From positions 62,349,078 to 62,413,077 of the forward strand of contig CM055895.1 in the NCBI GenBank assembly GCA_029582155.1: 64,000 nt of DNA. The letters are read 5' to 3'. How positions within the stretch are numbered: position 1 is the stretch's first letter; each line of letters opens with the position of its first letter. Below are positions 46,976-59,184 of this stretch, piece by piece. The notes beneath the pieces are model-generated. The model saw only the letters and a list, made by a program, of their open reading frames with translations. It was not told the origin of the DNA and did no database searches. This DNA comes from Panopea generosa (taxonomy: Eukaryota > Mollusca > Bivalvia > Adapedonta > Hiatellidae). Made by a program: the position numbers and the translations under genes.

Positions 46976-47215
46976 TGGGTCCTCCGTGGCCGAGTGGTCT
47001 AAGGTGCCGTCTCAAAATCACTAACCTCTCAATGCTGAGTTCGTAGGTTCGAGTCCCGCTCGCTCCAAAAACTTTATGTGAGGAAGTTTCCAGTAACTTG
47101 CAGACGGTTGTTCTACTCAGTCCGACTCAGTTTGAGGTCTTCCTCAACCAGTTAAACTGGATATGCCATAAATAACCTGAAATGTGTTCAACAGGGCGTT
47201 AACCCCCATTCTAAA
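46976..47215 (+). mobile_element. SINE-5, best copy, Leu-type tRNA head with long variable arm
   Basis: A ~90-nt tRNA-like head begins near 46978. Box A is 'tggccgagtggtctaagg'. The anticodon-loop string 'ctcaaaa' would read CAA (Leu). A long variable arm is followed by box B 'ggttcgagtccc' at 47045-47056. Length and D-arm are typical of class II (Leu/Ser) tRNAs. A ~150-nt body follows ('aagtttccagtaacttgca', 'gactcagtttgaggtcttcc', 'gatatgcc', 'acctgaaatgtgttcaacag'), ending 'ggcgttaaccccc'. The acceptor stem no longer pairs, so this is a SINE head and not a functional tRNA gene. Confidence 0.85.
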
Positions 47216-47219
47216 AAAA

Positions 47220-49845
47220 TGTGTTAATTGTAAAATGTCGATTCTATATTGATATATTCTCTCTTGATTTAGCGAAACAAACACTTAAAAACTGATTGAA
47301 AATTAATGCAAGCAGTATTTATAATTAAAATATGAAAAAAAAACAACTTTGATTTTAAAGTTAACTATATATTCAAATATTGAAATACGATTTTGCAAAA
47401 ACCCTATTTTGATAGTTTGCCGTTTTTATAATCTCGTTATCAATGGACGATTACAAACTATAAATCGTCATCATTTGTGGCAATTATACAAACTAGCAAA
47501 GCCGCGCCTATCATATGTGTTCCATAATTATTGATACGCTTATAATCACGTGGTACATTACTGTTGTTACAAATGTCAGAAATCAAATACAACAAAGACT
47601 GAGCAATGAGGTGTGCAAGACTAATGCAACATTAATAGAAATATGTATAAAAGAAATATACAAAAATATATATAGTGATACCTTACCAAGGTTACGAAGT
47701 CTTAATCCATTCATTCCATATTTAAAAGTTCGAAATGACACTTTAGTTCGTGATCGCCAGAGCAAAAAACAAAGATTTTTCACTACGTCAGTTAGTTATA
47801 AGATGTATGTCTATTTAACAATTTATTTTTCGCAGCGTCTGCTTCGATACACTTTTACTTCGATACTGGTCCCACACATGAGGAGCATTTGAAGAACGTT
47901 ACCAGATCGGCGTTATCTGCTTTCCTGGTGAACAAGACTTCCAGCCAATCAAATGCAAGCGGGAGACCGCTGTTAAATAACCAATATTGCGAGAAATCTA
48001 CGATATGAGACTGTCACATGTGCGCGAATGGAATGCAGATAAATATACACCGCGGCGTATTGTCTAGTATTAAGTTTAAACAAACGCATTGCGGTGGTAT
48101 AAAATTACGAACTCTCTACTAAAATCGTTGATATCGTTTCTCTTGAGGTATATAAGATAAATTTTAAATTATTTTCATTAAAATTATTTCAGATTTCTGT
48201 ATCCTCAGTGAATCACTTATTTGAAATTGATAAAATCATGATCAGCAAACGTAGTTACTACACAATACTAAGTTTAGATTATTGAGAATATAGCAACATG
48301 TTTGCGTTTGTTTGTACACGTACAGTTTGGCATGTATACGCATATGTGATTAGAAGAGCCGCCATAGAGGGGACCAAACACAGTAAACAGAAAACATAAT
48401 CTCAATTTGAAACTTTCTTATATAACACAGTATTAGTCTCATATTAATTTGACGAAGGTTGATACATCACATACCTAACAGTCCTGACTATGATTGCTGA
48501 CAATATATCCTAATGTATTGAGCGCCAATAGTTCGGCTAAGGCCATTTAGTCTGCTGGTGAGTCTCTTTAAATCAATTTAAGATGAACAGTTTTGTCACA
48601 GCCATCGTAGACTTCAGATTTCTTGATTGCCATATCTTGATTTTCTTATTTTGAAAAATGATCATACTTGACCATGTACAGGTAATGATGTAGTGATGCA
48701 GATCACTTTTAAGCACAAAGAACACAAACTTTTAGCACACATATATCACAAAAAAATACTGCACAATTTATCATACATGGCCAAAATTGATAGCTTTCTA
48801 TAACATAATTATCAGGATATGGCAGTTTTAGGAGATCTAAATTCTAAGATTGCTGTGACATAGCATTCACATTAAATGTATATGTCTTACTATGTGATTG
48901 TACAGTTGACACAACCATATTGTATGAAAGGCTGCAATTTACTTTCTATAACTTTTTGATTAATTCCAGCGATACTAATTAAACATATAATTATACAAAT
49001 GGTAATTATCGTCATTGTGTAATCTTTAAATAAGAGAAATCGCTTGAAATAATGTAAAAAAAGAGAGAAGCTGTATCAGTGTCATATCTATGACCATCTC
49101 TATCATGTACACTAACAGTTACTGATGAAAAGGAACGCCTACCAGACATTTTGCAGAACTCATTGAAAATACTGTTCTATTAGATAAATTATCAAGATAA
49201 TTGCGTGGTTGTTTTATGCTTTGAGATTGAATAAGGTATTGAGTAATTGCTATTCTCTTCTCATTCTCATTCTCTTCTTTACTATTAACGTTAAGTTATA
49301 AAACTGTTATTGGTATATGCTCAGGCACTAATTAGAAATTGAAGCTTTAACTGTCCCATTAAGCTTCTTCAGCTCAGCATTACCAATGTTTTTGTAGTAC
49401 ATTACTATCGTACTTAGATATACCTGTACACATAGTTAGTTAAAAAATGCTCAGTTCATTAAGTATGTCGTTGTTAATTGATAAATGATTTCATTATGCA
49501 AACTGAGGGTTGTATCAAGCACTTTTTAGGATACGCTGAATGCACATACACAGTTAAGTTGTGTTTTCTCACATCAAATGTTTTAGAGACTGAAAATATT
49601 AAATGCAGTTAAAAAAATATTTTCAACACAACATTTATTATTTACATAATCTAGAATAATAAGTCGTAGAAGATCTCAGAATAAATCTGAGAAGAACCAT
49701 CGTCCTTTCACAAATATCAAGCCGAGTTTATATCACAGAATGTGTGACCCGGACTGGTCCCAGTGATCCAAACGAGTCATGTGGGCTAGGAAAAGTATAT
49801 TTCATAAGTAAAAATGCACATACAATGTAGACATTTAATGCATAT
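47220..49845. other. Long AT-rich stretch, no confident gene
   Basis: A 125-codon plus frame (47515-47892) overlaps a 66-codon minus frame. Its composition is mixed ('RLRSLNPFIPYLKVRNDTL') and slightly protein-like, but no domain or splice context supports it. Confidence 0.4.
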
Positions 49846-49849
49846 ATAT

Positions 49850-50003
49850 TTCATACTGAATAAAATCAGCGTCCTTCCGTAAGTAACTTGAAATTTTCTC
49901 ACATTAAGATTTGGAGCGAGCGGGACTAGAACTAACGACTTTAGCGGTGAGAGATAAGTGATCTTGAAACGGCGCCTTAGACCACTCGGCCACGGAGGAT
50001 TAA
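49850..50003 (-). mobile_element. SINE-5, copy 3 (minus)
   Basis: Read on the minus strand from about 50002, the head 'cctccgtggccgagtggtct' continues through 'tttcaagatcacttatctct' and 'caccgctaaagtcgttagtt' to 'ctagtcccgctcgctcc', matching the copy at 46976. The body is cut short after 'aagttacttacggaaggacgc'. Confidence 0.85.
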
Positions 50004-50004
50004 C

Positions 50005-50957
50005 AAAGATTAAGAATATAATCAGACAAATAAAAACAGTATATATATAATATCTGTCTTTATTTTTTTCCATAATTAAAGTTATATTATTGATCGTCTT
50101 TTTATGATAAAAAAACTCAGGAATTGACATCATAAACAATTGTGCTATATAACACCTCTACAATACAGTAAACTACGATGGTTACCGTAGAAGTGTGTTG
50201 ATACTATTTACATAACGATTGTATATATCCACATCCTGGAACGAATGTAATGGTAATCCCATGCCATGCAGCACATTAACACAAGTGTCCTTTCAGTAAA
50301 TCTCCCTTTGAATATCACATTTATCCGGAAGACAGTCCACACGCAAAGCAAATAAAACATTCGATTCTGCAACATAAAGATTTACATCACCCTCTGATTT
50401 ACATAATTTCTCAATAAAATCAACTGTCATGTCACTGGCACATGATCAATAGTGTTATTTTTTAAATAATGCCATTTGCAATTGAGATTCGATAAGTTTT
50501 AGAATAAGATGCCGGTGAACCAACATTCAAAATAAAAGCTGATAAAAAAACAAGTTTAAACTGATATTGGTGTTCACTCAGATGGCACATCTTGTTTTTG
50601 ACTATTGCATTATGTGACATCTCTTTGAAGCGATTTACTTATTTTATATAATAATAAATATATTTTTTTGTGATTAAATATGTTATTTTAATATCTTAGT
50701 AATACATATATTTGATGTAAAATTAGCTCAATGAAGTCACAGAGATATCACAATATAGTAAGACAAATTGTACATGTATTTGTTATTTTGTGTTCAGAAA
50801 ATGGTAGGAAAACAACAATAAATAAATGTATCTATACAGTTATGTCACCATTAGTGTTACATGTAAAACTGTTCATACTAACATGGCATAATAACCGTAA
50901 GCAATGTCAATAGGGAACATATCTTATAGATACATCAGCACTGTCATACATCTAGAC
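50005..50957. other. AT-rich DNA, no feature seen
   Basis: Nothing recognised; a 60-codon plus frame (50731-50913) is unsupported. Confidence 0.4.
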
Positions 50958-51065
50958 ATAACAGCAGCGATGGTCTAGAGGTAGAATGTCCCCCTCGTAT
51001 GCACGTTGGTTCGATCCCAGACCGGGTCATATCAAAGAATTGAACAGGAGTTGTCAGAAGACACC
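50958..51065 (+). mobile_element. SINE-3 head (Thr-like) of a split copy
   Basis: 'gcagcgatggtctagaggta' (box A), 'ccctcgtatgc' (loop reading CGT, Thr) and 'ggttcgatccca' (box B) are followed by 'gggtcatatcaaagaattga'. This parallels the start of the full-length copy on the minus strand at 17866. The body resumes about 0.6 kb later, at 51640-51850. Confidence 0.8.
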
Positions 51066-51099
51066 AAAGCTCGCCGATGGGATAAAATTCACCACCCAT

Positions 51100-51600
51100 G
51101 CAAACTCTGAGAATGGAGGCAAACACCAAAACTTAAACGCCACTAAATGCAAAAGTTTAACCTGGGTGTCTACAGACGAAATATTAAGTAAAAAAGGGCC
51201 ATAACTTTGCCAAAATGCAACCCCGAGTTATGGTTCTGGTCTCTTTGTGTTCCATCGATGATGGTGAACACATATGTAAAGTTTCATTCATATCCAATGA
51301 GTGGTTGCATAGATATCTTACCATGATAAAAAACTTTAACCTAAAAAATTAAGTCCAAAAGGGCCATAACTCTGCAAAAATGCAATCCAGAGTTATGGTT
51401 TTTGTCGTTGTGTGTTCCATTTATGATGGTGAACACACATGCGAAGCTTCATTCATATCAAATGAGTGGTTGCATAGATATGTAAAAAAGCAAAAGTTTA
51501 ACCTTGGTGTCTACAGACGACACCGACGACGCCGACGACGACGCCGATGTCATGGCAATAGCTCTCCTTGGACATTCTTCTCAGCGAGCTAAAAAGGAAA
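51100..51600 (+). repeat. Two-unit dispersed repeat, copy 1 (inside SINE-3)
   Basis: Two ~160-bp tandem units begin at about 51199 and 51361 with 'gggccataact.tgc.aaaatg', followed by 'gagttatggtt', 'tgtgttccat', 'gatggtgaacacac' and 'gagtggttgcatagatat'. They end in a CGACGCCGACGA-type tract (51516-51547), then 'tagctctcc' and 'agcgagctaaaaa'. The same two-unit plan is seen at 62505-62915. The family looks like one widespread in bivalves (from memory). Confidence 0.85.
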
Positions 51601-51639
51601 TAATAGCTTCTTTCGCTTGGTGCTCAACTTATGAGGATA

Positions 51640-51850
51640 ATTTTAGGTCTGATCGACTTGGTTGTAGTAGAATACGACTGGATGGGACATTATAGACGAT
51701 GTGTCTACGGCATGTAGATTTCATAGATATACTCCAGTGTAGCAGCGCTTAGAATATTGTCTCCAGTAGGCACCGTCGCGATATAGCAGAATATTTGTTG
51801 AAAGGGACGCTAAAAACCACACAACCACCTACAATTCATCTAGACCTAAT
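51640..51850 (+). mobile_element. SINE-3 body of a split copy
   Basis: 'aggtctgatcgacttggttg', 'gatgggacattat', 'gtagcagcgcttagaatatt', 'ggcaccgtcgcgatat' and 'gacgctaaaaacc' match 32650-32855 and the minus strand of 17565-17720. Confidence 0.8.
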
Positions 51851-53010
51851 GTGTCAAAGGTAGTTTGTTTCACCTGTTAACCAGGCTTAGGTTCCAAAGT
51901 GAAATGTATGCGACTGATTATACGAAATTCAAGGCGACGACCCCTGCAGTTACTTCCTCTATACTTGTTATTATTGTACTTTTATAAATGTATTATTTTT
52001 TTCACTTCTGTATAGTGTAAATATCATATGATGCATATTAATATAATATTAAATAGTAATTAAAAGTTACATTGAAACAATGTGGGCTTAAAGGCCCATT
52101 GCTTTCATTTAACAGCAATTGCATATCGATGATTTTGTAGTTGCTATATAAAATAATATGTATAAACAAACAACACAAACTAACAGCACCTGATATACGT
52201 AATTAAATTGACTGTTCCAAAATAGGTATTGACAATTCTTGCAAACGTGCGTTTGTTTACAATAATATCTTACTTTCTATCACTTTCTATGGGTAGACGC
52301 ATGGTAGGATAATCGCTCAATCGTAAAAGCAGAAAATAAAGGGAATATATTAGGACTTTTCAAAATATTAAAATTTACTTAACATATGTCTTTCCAATAT
52401 ATCATGCCCATGTATACCTACCTACCCCATATCGCCAAACAGATGTCTATTTAACATGCCAAAATAATAAATTGAAAAGGGATTTCCTGACGAATTGGGC
52501 TACGCGCCTAGTTTAGACTTGAATTGATTTCCCACTTAAAATAGCAACATATTTCATGACGATTTAATGAACCACATGATTTCAATTTGATCCAATATAC
52601 AGGTTTACACGATGTGAACACGTCAAGCAGTATTTTTGTGCTGTTTATTTTTAAAATGGTGATCTCGTTTCTAGTTTATTACTTCAATTTGAATATCGAT
52701 TTTGTCACGTTTTGATGGAATTGACATATCAAATCATTCGAATTCTATTGATTAATGATAATGGCATGCTTTTTATCTATTTTGAGAATAATTTCATTTT
52801 TAAGACATTTGTAGCGTTTCCCCCCTGATATACTCCCTTTAAAGTCATTCATCAAATAAAGATATTTGCTTGTTGACCGTTTCATAGTTAACTAGTGTAC
52901 AACTGTAATATTTAGTTTAATGGCATCCATGATTTCCTTATAACGTAATACAATTATTTAAATCAATTGTGTTGCCAATCATCCTGTGCTGAATTATCAA
53001 CGTAACTATC
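51851..53010. other. AT-rich DNA, no feature seen
   Basis: Nothing recognised. Confidence 0.45.
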
Positions 53011-53305
53011 TTCGAACACGACCGGGACCGGGACCGATTAGTTCAGCCTATAGCGCACAGACTATCAATCCAGTGGTCGCGAATTCGAATCTTTGACCAG
53101 CCACTTTTTTGTGATGATTGATTTACGGCATTGCGTCGCATTATCATCGTCTCCCACCACTGATTCAAGTGAGAAAGTAACTTGAGGAGATGAGTGTACA
53201 TGAATACTAGTTAACCTTCCAGGATCCCAGAGTAGTTAGAACAACAACTTTTTAGCAAAAAATGTCGCTGATTATTTAAACAAACGAACAAACACATAAC
53301 CGTTT
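53010..53305 (+). mobile_element. SINE-1, copy 2
   Basis: A tRNA-like head from about 53019 has box A 'gattagttcagcctatagcg', an anticodon-arm region 'cagactatcaatccag' and box B 'attcgaatctttg'. The body is shared with the minus strand of 8776-9061: 'gtgatgattgattta', 'cattatcatcgtctcccacc', 'ctgattcaagtgaga', 'ggagatgag' and 'gttaaccttccaggatccc'. It ends in an A-rich 'aaacaaacgaacaaac' tail. A tandem 'ccggga' duplication sits at the 5' end. Confidence 0.85.
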
Positions 53306-54258
53306 TAGTTGTTTATATTTGAACTAATGCGTCCGTAAAAGTGATGCTTTCTTGTTTCATAATTATTACCATATGTTACTCTATAAACTGTAGCATCAGA
53401 TCTGTCAATGAACAAACGATATATTACTGTGCAGCATTTAAGTCTTATTATAGTGCATTAGACTTAATCAAGAACAAGCCCAAATCCTTAGATACAATAC
53501 TTAGTCTGGCACGTTGTATTGGTAGTATATGCTATGATGAGAATGAGATGTATATGGTATAGTTTAGAGTATAGTTTATTAAAGTTAAGCTTAATTAAAT
53601 CTCTATTACATAAATCGTTGCATAAACAACCTGTTATAACCGTGAAATTCAATATACTTCTGCATAATTTATATAAATATGAGTAGATATAATTAAAAGG
53701 TCGATCGTTCACATCAAACTTTAAATTTGATTAAGATTACATATGTTAACGAGGAACTTGATCGTTGCAGTCTGTCAAATAACCCGTGATTTGCTGTTAA
53801 AGTGGCTGCAAAGTACCTCGCAAGACTATGGCCTTTCATCAATAACATCTGCAATGCTCGGAATTATTATATTCCTCAGTTTGATTTCCCACTTTTTATC
53901 TCAAATTTACCGTACTGAGAATTATGGGGCATATAAACATATATTGAAAAGGATTACAATGCTAATCTGATCTCTTATGATCTCGCTGCTTTATAATATA
54001 AACACCCATACACGTACAATCGTTATTGATTGCTTTACATAAGTATGTTTTATTTATTTAAAGCATTTCTACTTATTAAGTCACTAAATTGTTTTGCGCT
54101 GATAGCTCCATGTAAATGTTTCATATATATATTTTTTAACCTTTTGGTGGCAATAGGAAGAATCTTGCGCCAGGGAAATCAAAGTTGTGTAAAACAGGTT
54201 GGTCACGTTTTAATGTTTAGAAATGCTCAAACGTTCATGTTTCGTCCTTGTTTTACAG
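53306..54258. other. No confident feature
   Basis: Frames at 53341-53562 (73 codons) and 53743-53970 (75 codons, one hydrophobic stretch) have no recognisable domain. Confidence 0.4.
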
Positions 54259-54401
54259 GTGCGAAGAATTTGAAACAATTTGAAACAACTAATAATTCAC
54301 CGCCTTTCCTCAAGCATCTTGCCGATGAATGTGTATGTGAACTTAATAAAGGTAAACGTCATATTGATGATTCTTTAACGGTATCATCGAATATATTTTG
54401 A
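54259..54401 (+). CDS. Possible exon, unidentified
   Basis: A good splice acceptor, 'cgtccttgttttacag', ends at 54258 and opens a 47-codon frame closing at 54399-54401. The peptide is hydrophilic and protein-like ('SPPFLKHLADECVCELNKGK'). An internal 'aaag|gtaaac' near 54351 could serve as a donor if this is not the last exon. I do not recognise the domain and found no partner exon. Confidence 0.18.
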
Positions 54402-57400
54402 AGACGAAAACCTCTTACAAAAAGATAATTCACAAACTTGAAAGCAGTGGACATGTGTTTGCTGTATCCACGATATTCGAATCAAACACCGTATTGACAA
54501 TGTGAGTCACGTACGATTTCCTAAGGAAACCACTAAGATCTATGAGCACCACCATACGTAAAGTTTCAAATTTTATGTAGGTTAATCAACCGTTCCAAAG
54601 AGAAATAGCCAAATAATATGGCGCTTCTCAGTCGGCAACTAGTAGCTTAATAACAATTATCATTTAAGCTCAAATGCGTTAAAATGTAGGGTATACAATA
54701 TATATGCCTCGCAATTCGACCAGTGATGTCATCTTTCCTGAAAGCTTTATTTATATATTTACGGATGAATAGTTATGACCAGTTACCATTGACGAGACCG
54801 TGAAAAATTTAAATGGTAGCTGTGGTCGTAGCCGAGTATGTTACTTTGGAAAATGCCATGACGACACTACAAAGGTGAAGTTTCTTAAGTACATTTGCTT
54901 GATGCATTTGCTCAAGATTCCAAGGCATGGTCCTTAATATTTTACCGCGGTAAGACAATCTTTCGAGTCAGTTTCAAATGCGAAACTATCAATGTTATAT
55001 CTACAAGGTATTTGAGGCTTTCATTGACAAAGATCTGCCATGATTGTTTCAAGAAACATGGTCATAACGCATGAGGTTAGAACTTGTATTATAACCAATA
55101 TCATAACAAACTGTAACCTGAACATTTTCTTTAATAAAAACTAAAATACTTTGTTTCTTGGTAATAACAGTGAATTTACAAATAATGTTAAACATTTATC
55201 AATTGTTCCATTTACTTTTATTTAATAAACTTTTCATATCATCGTTCTAAATGTACACCATGTCGTCTGCTAGTGTTTTTTTCATCAAATATTTGTTAAA
55301 TCCACACTATAATCTCATGTAGGAAGAAATAAAACATATTTTATGTAACTTAATTGAAACAAAGGAAGCATGTACAATAGTTCTAGTGTATAATATTGAT
55401 TTGTTATGGAGACAATGTAATTTCAAATTGCTGCAAGCTCTAAGCAAATCAAAGGCTTAATTTTGTTCTTGTGTGAAAGGAGACGCGGAAACATTTTCAT
55501 ACACATTCATTATAAGTAATCAATTGAAAGGTGGTTTGCCTTAAAGCGTCTATTCGTGGGATTATTTCAGAATTGAATGATTCGTTAACACCATACCAGT
55601 TTATTTTGTTAAAGCATACAAACGTATTTAAAATCTGAATCATACATGATATGTGTTTGCTAGTGTATTGGTAAAATATGAGTGTGAGGGGGCTACCCTC
55701 ATTTGCACTATTCCAGTAAATGATGTTGCGACGAAAGATTTTATTTTGCTATAATAGGTATCACATTTTTTATGTCTTAACATATAATATGAATATAAAA
55801 CGTTAAATTTGTATATAAATTCTGGTGCCGGGTTTGAAAACACCATAATATTCACTTGATCGCCGTCACAGTAAATATATTCCATATTCCTCAGACCAAA
55901 TGTATACAGCTTACATGTAAACAAGAAACTGAAATATTTCTTACAGATGTTTTAAAAGCTATTTGCTTAGCTAACAATAAACTTAACTATTCATTTTAAA
56001 TAATCAAATATATATTGTAATAGTCATGTTCACTCCTTTAAGTAAACCATGACTACCATTAAAGCCTATTACTGTGTATTCACTTGAATTAGTTATATTC
56101 AATAATAGGGATTATACGAGATTCGTGTAACCGGTTGTTATGTTCCAGATGTCTCGACTGTAATATTAAGTCTTAAAGCCCCGTATTTATTTTGTCAAGA
56201 TGTGTGCTATTTATATATATTTCTGTAAAAACCTACATTAGGGTGTACAAATTTGTCGTGTTATCCATGATATATATTATTCCCAGATAATACAATGTGA
56301 TAATGAGCCATTAACAATCCGTGAAAGTTGAATTCCTTACCATTACATGATTTATGGCTAAATAGCTTACAGAAAAATAAACGCATTCAGTCTAGATTTT
56401 GTATAAGTCCAAATTTAAGATGGTTGTCCACGTTTGTATATACTCGTGACATAACCCTTAATTCAACTTGGAATATACTGGTGGCGTTCATGTACTCATG
56501 AATGTATAAATGAACCATGAATTGTCAATGTTGACTTTGGACATATTTTACGATCTAGATATTGCGATAGGTTATGTTTTATCTGGTTCCCGTTTCTACC
56601 GTATAGAAGACGCGGGTACACAACGTATGCGTGACTTTTCTGATTCATTAACAGAATTAAATATACGAATAAAAATGAAATTTGCCAATAGTATGTGCTG
56701 GTTGGTGGATAAATAGGACATGTTGATAAAGACTGGGTACAGTTACATTGATAACATAAATATAAGGAATAAATTCCACGTGTTAAACATTCGCGAGGTA
56801 TAAACGTACATCCAATGAGCATAGCTTCGATGAACATTCAGCAAATGAAATACATTCATTATTGAAAACATTCAATATAATCATGTAACTGCGTGATTCG
56901 TTAATGTCATTTACAGAAATATATTGGTGTTGTCACATGTTTTTGAACCTTCTCTCAGATTTGCTTTTTTAATGTGTGTACATCTAAATAGCTTAAAAGT
57001 CAAGTCAAAGCTACTTTGTTTCTTTGACATATCATGATTAAAATTTACATCTATAATAGATGTTGATGCTTACCGTTATCCGATTTTATAATATCTGAAT
57101 GATTAAACTGTTAGTGATCTCGTATTCTCATACAATTATCTCATTGAAAAGAGAATATAAATTTATTTACTGTTATTTATAAATTAATATTTTTCTTATT
57201 TCCATCTAGATACAGATTAACCTGACTTGTATGTTTCGTAATAAAACAAAAGTCGATATGAATTTGTGCTAGAAGTGTAATGTACAAAACAAACCATACA
57301 AAGCGCGTTGTTTTAACAAATACTTTCCTATTACAGGAAAATGTTAAATTGGAGAGTAGAACGTACTTAGACGTGAAAATAGCACACTTGGTTTTATGTG

Positions 57401-57410
57401 AGTTTAGTTT
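54402..57410. other. Long AT-rich stretch, nothing supportable
   Basis: Minus frames of 94 and 113 codons (55640-55924, 56496-56837) are unsupported; the latter overlaps a plus frame. Confidence 0.45.
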
Positions 57411-57594
57411 ATACTTATTTATCTAGCTCGATTGCGACGAAAGCTTATATGAATAGATCGCTCAGAAATTCGTTTCTTAGGTAAAACAAGTACTGCGTCT
57501 TGTGAGAAAAGTGGGTGAAATCTGAGATCGAACCTGTAACATCTGACATTAGTAGCCAACCATTTATCCACTGAATTATATTCCGTATAATGAT
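57410..57594 (-). mobile_element. SINE-4, copy 3 (minus)
   Basis: Read on the minus strand, a tRNA-like head ('agtggataaatggttggc', box B 'caggttcgatctcagatt') is followed by 'cgcagtacttgttttaccta', 'agaaacgaatttctgagcg' and 'cgtcgcaatcgagct'. It matches 35826-36030. Confidence 0.75.
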
Positions 57595-58480
57595 GCAGAT
57601 ATTATGCAATAGCATCACTCATGTTCCGCTAGTAAAGATTTAATCTGTATTCATGTTTCAATATGTCAATTGGACGTCATGATCCCGATAAGTCAGAAAT
57701 GAGAATACTAACGAGTAAACATTGGTTTAAGCACTAACTTTCATTATGAGTAAATTGTAATTACCATGCTGCCATAACGTATGTATGATGAATGATATGA
57801 TCGTATGTCATACGGGAATAATTCTTACATAAATTTTGTTGATTTATTGAAAATCTGGACGCATTTTAATTGCATCACGTATTCGGCAGTATCAAATGGT
57901 GTCTGTCATATAATCATATATCATACTAGCGGTATTTGTTATAGAGCAAGTATCATGTTTATCATAACATAGTTTGAATAAAATGTCAAGTTGTTAATTG
58001 AGAAACATAGACAGTTTTCTTGCTGCATAATCACTAATCGGTTTGTAGCGTGATTTTCCTCAATAAATTCAAGTGTTACTACCACAGATGTGCAAATCGA
58101 TTGAAATGCAAACTGTTAAATAAGGCAAATACAGCGAGAGATGTATTTGTACGAGCATATTCTGGTGAATTACTTTTAATTTCACCGTCTCGATTTATTG
58201 TTTGATGGTTGGGTAAGAGAGGCGTTTCGTAGCTGAAATGTACTAACGGTTTTGCAACTAACATGGCCAAAGTGATGTTATCACTGTGTGTGTTTTTTTA
58301 AAATAGCAAATATATTGGTTTTTTTTGTAAGATTTTGTGTTTTATTTAAAATACAAAGTTTTCTTAGTATTTGATTTGATGGTCATACAATCACACTTGG
58401 TATGATATTATAATTTGTTGTACAAAATGGATATTGGGAAACTATTCACTTTCTTCATGTGTTTTAAAGATAAAACGTGC
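57595..58480. other. AT-rich DNA, no feature seen
   Basis: Nothing recognised. Confidence 0.4.
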
Positions 58481-58484
58481 AATA

Positions 58485-59180
58485 CAAAATGATTTTGTTT
58501 GTGGTATATTAGGAAAAATGAATCTTTGTGTACAGGATATTACAGAATTGTAAAATATTGGTTGAACTTTTTTTATAGCTGTGAAAATAAATATTGTAAT
58601 ATTTTATATAACATGTTGAAACATGATGCTGAAACTTACCCAAACAAACTTTTTTGGGAAGTATTAGTACGTGACCTCTTGTCATATTACGATTTTATAA
58701 TGTGTCGCTTGCACAAGATATTGGTTATATAAACAATTTCTTAAATATATTTAATCAGAGAATTAAAGATAATAGTCTACAGTCATGGCATGAACGCTTG
58801 AAAAATTCCACCAGGGCAATATTTTATAGAGAATCGACTATCGTTTTTTTTCTAAAGTGTATAAATATACCCAAATTAAGGGTAGTAATTACTAGATTAA
58901 TTGTTTCGTCACACCACTTTAAAATAGAATCTAGAAGATGACATAGACCGAGAAGTATCCCTTTTGAATATAGAAAATGCAATTATTGTCAAACAGCTGA
59001 TGATGAATATCATATTACTAACGAGTGTTCATTATATGTAGAATTACGTAGAAAATTTGCAAATCAATACTTTTGGTATATATCAAATATATATTAACTG
59101 GTACAACATTTTAGCAGTAAAGATGAAAATGTAGTTTAAGTATATATATTTTTGAATCTTTTGAGAAGAGGAACAACATT
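58485..59180 (+). mobile_element. LINE ORF2 C-terminal remnant
   Basis: Three consecutive pieces read as the region downstream of reverse transcriptase in a non-LTR retrotransposon. The first (58499-58732) holds 'LCTGYYRIVKYWL' and 'YPNKLFWEVLVRDLL'. The second (58702-58941, another frame) holds 'AQDIGYINNFLNIFNQRI', 'SWHERLKNSTRAIFY' and 'LRVVITRLIVSSHHFKIES'. The third, in the same frame after a TGA at 58939-58941 where the family usually has Trp, holds 'HRPRSIPFEYRKCNYC' and a CCHC-like cluster ('CNYCQTADDEYHITNEC') and ends at TAA 59095-59097. The element is 5'-truncated with one frameshift and at least two stops. Similar tails are common in mollusc and lancelet genomes (from memory). The clade was not assigned. 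Confidence 0.75.
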
Positions 59181-59184
59181 GAAA

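Noticed and set aside
46978-47066. Functional tRNA-Leu gene
   Set aside because: The acceptor stem does not pair and a SINE body follows. Two further copies have the same head.
47515-47892. 125-codon plus frame
   Set aside because: Composition is partly protein-like, but there is an opposing frame, no domain and no splice context.
50965-51030. Functional tRNA-Thr gene
   Set aside because: Stem pairing is poor, and the head is shared with SINE-3 copies.
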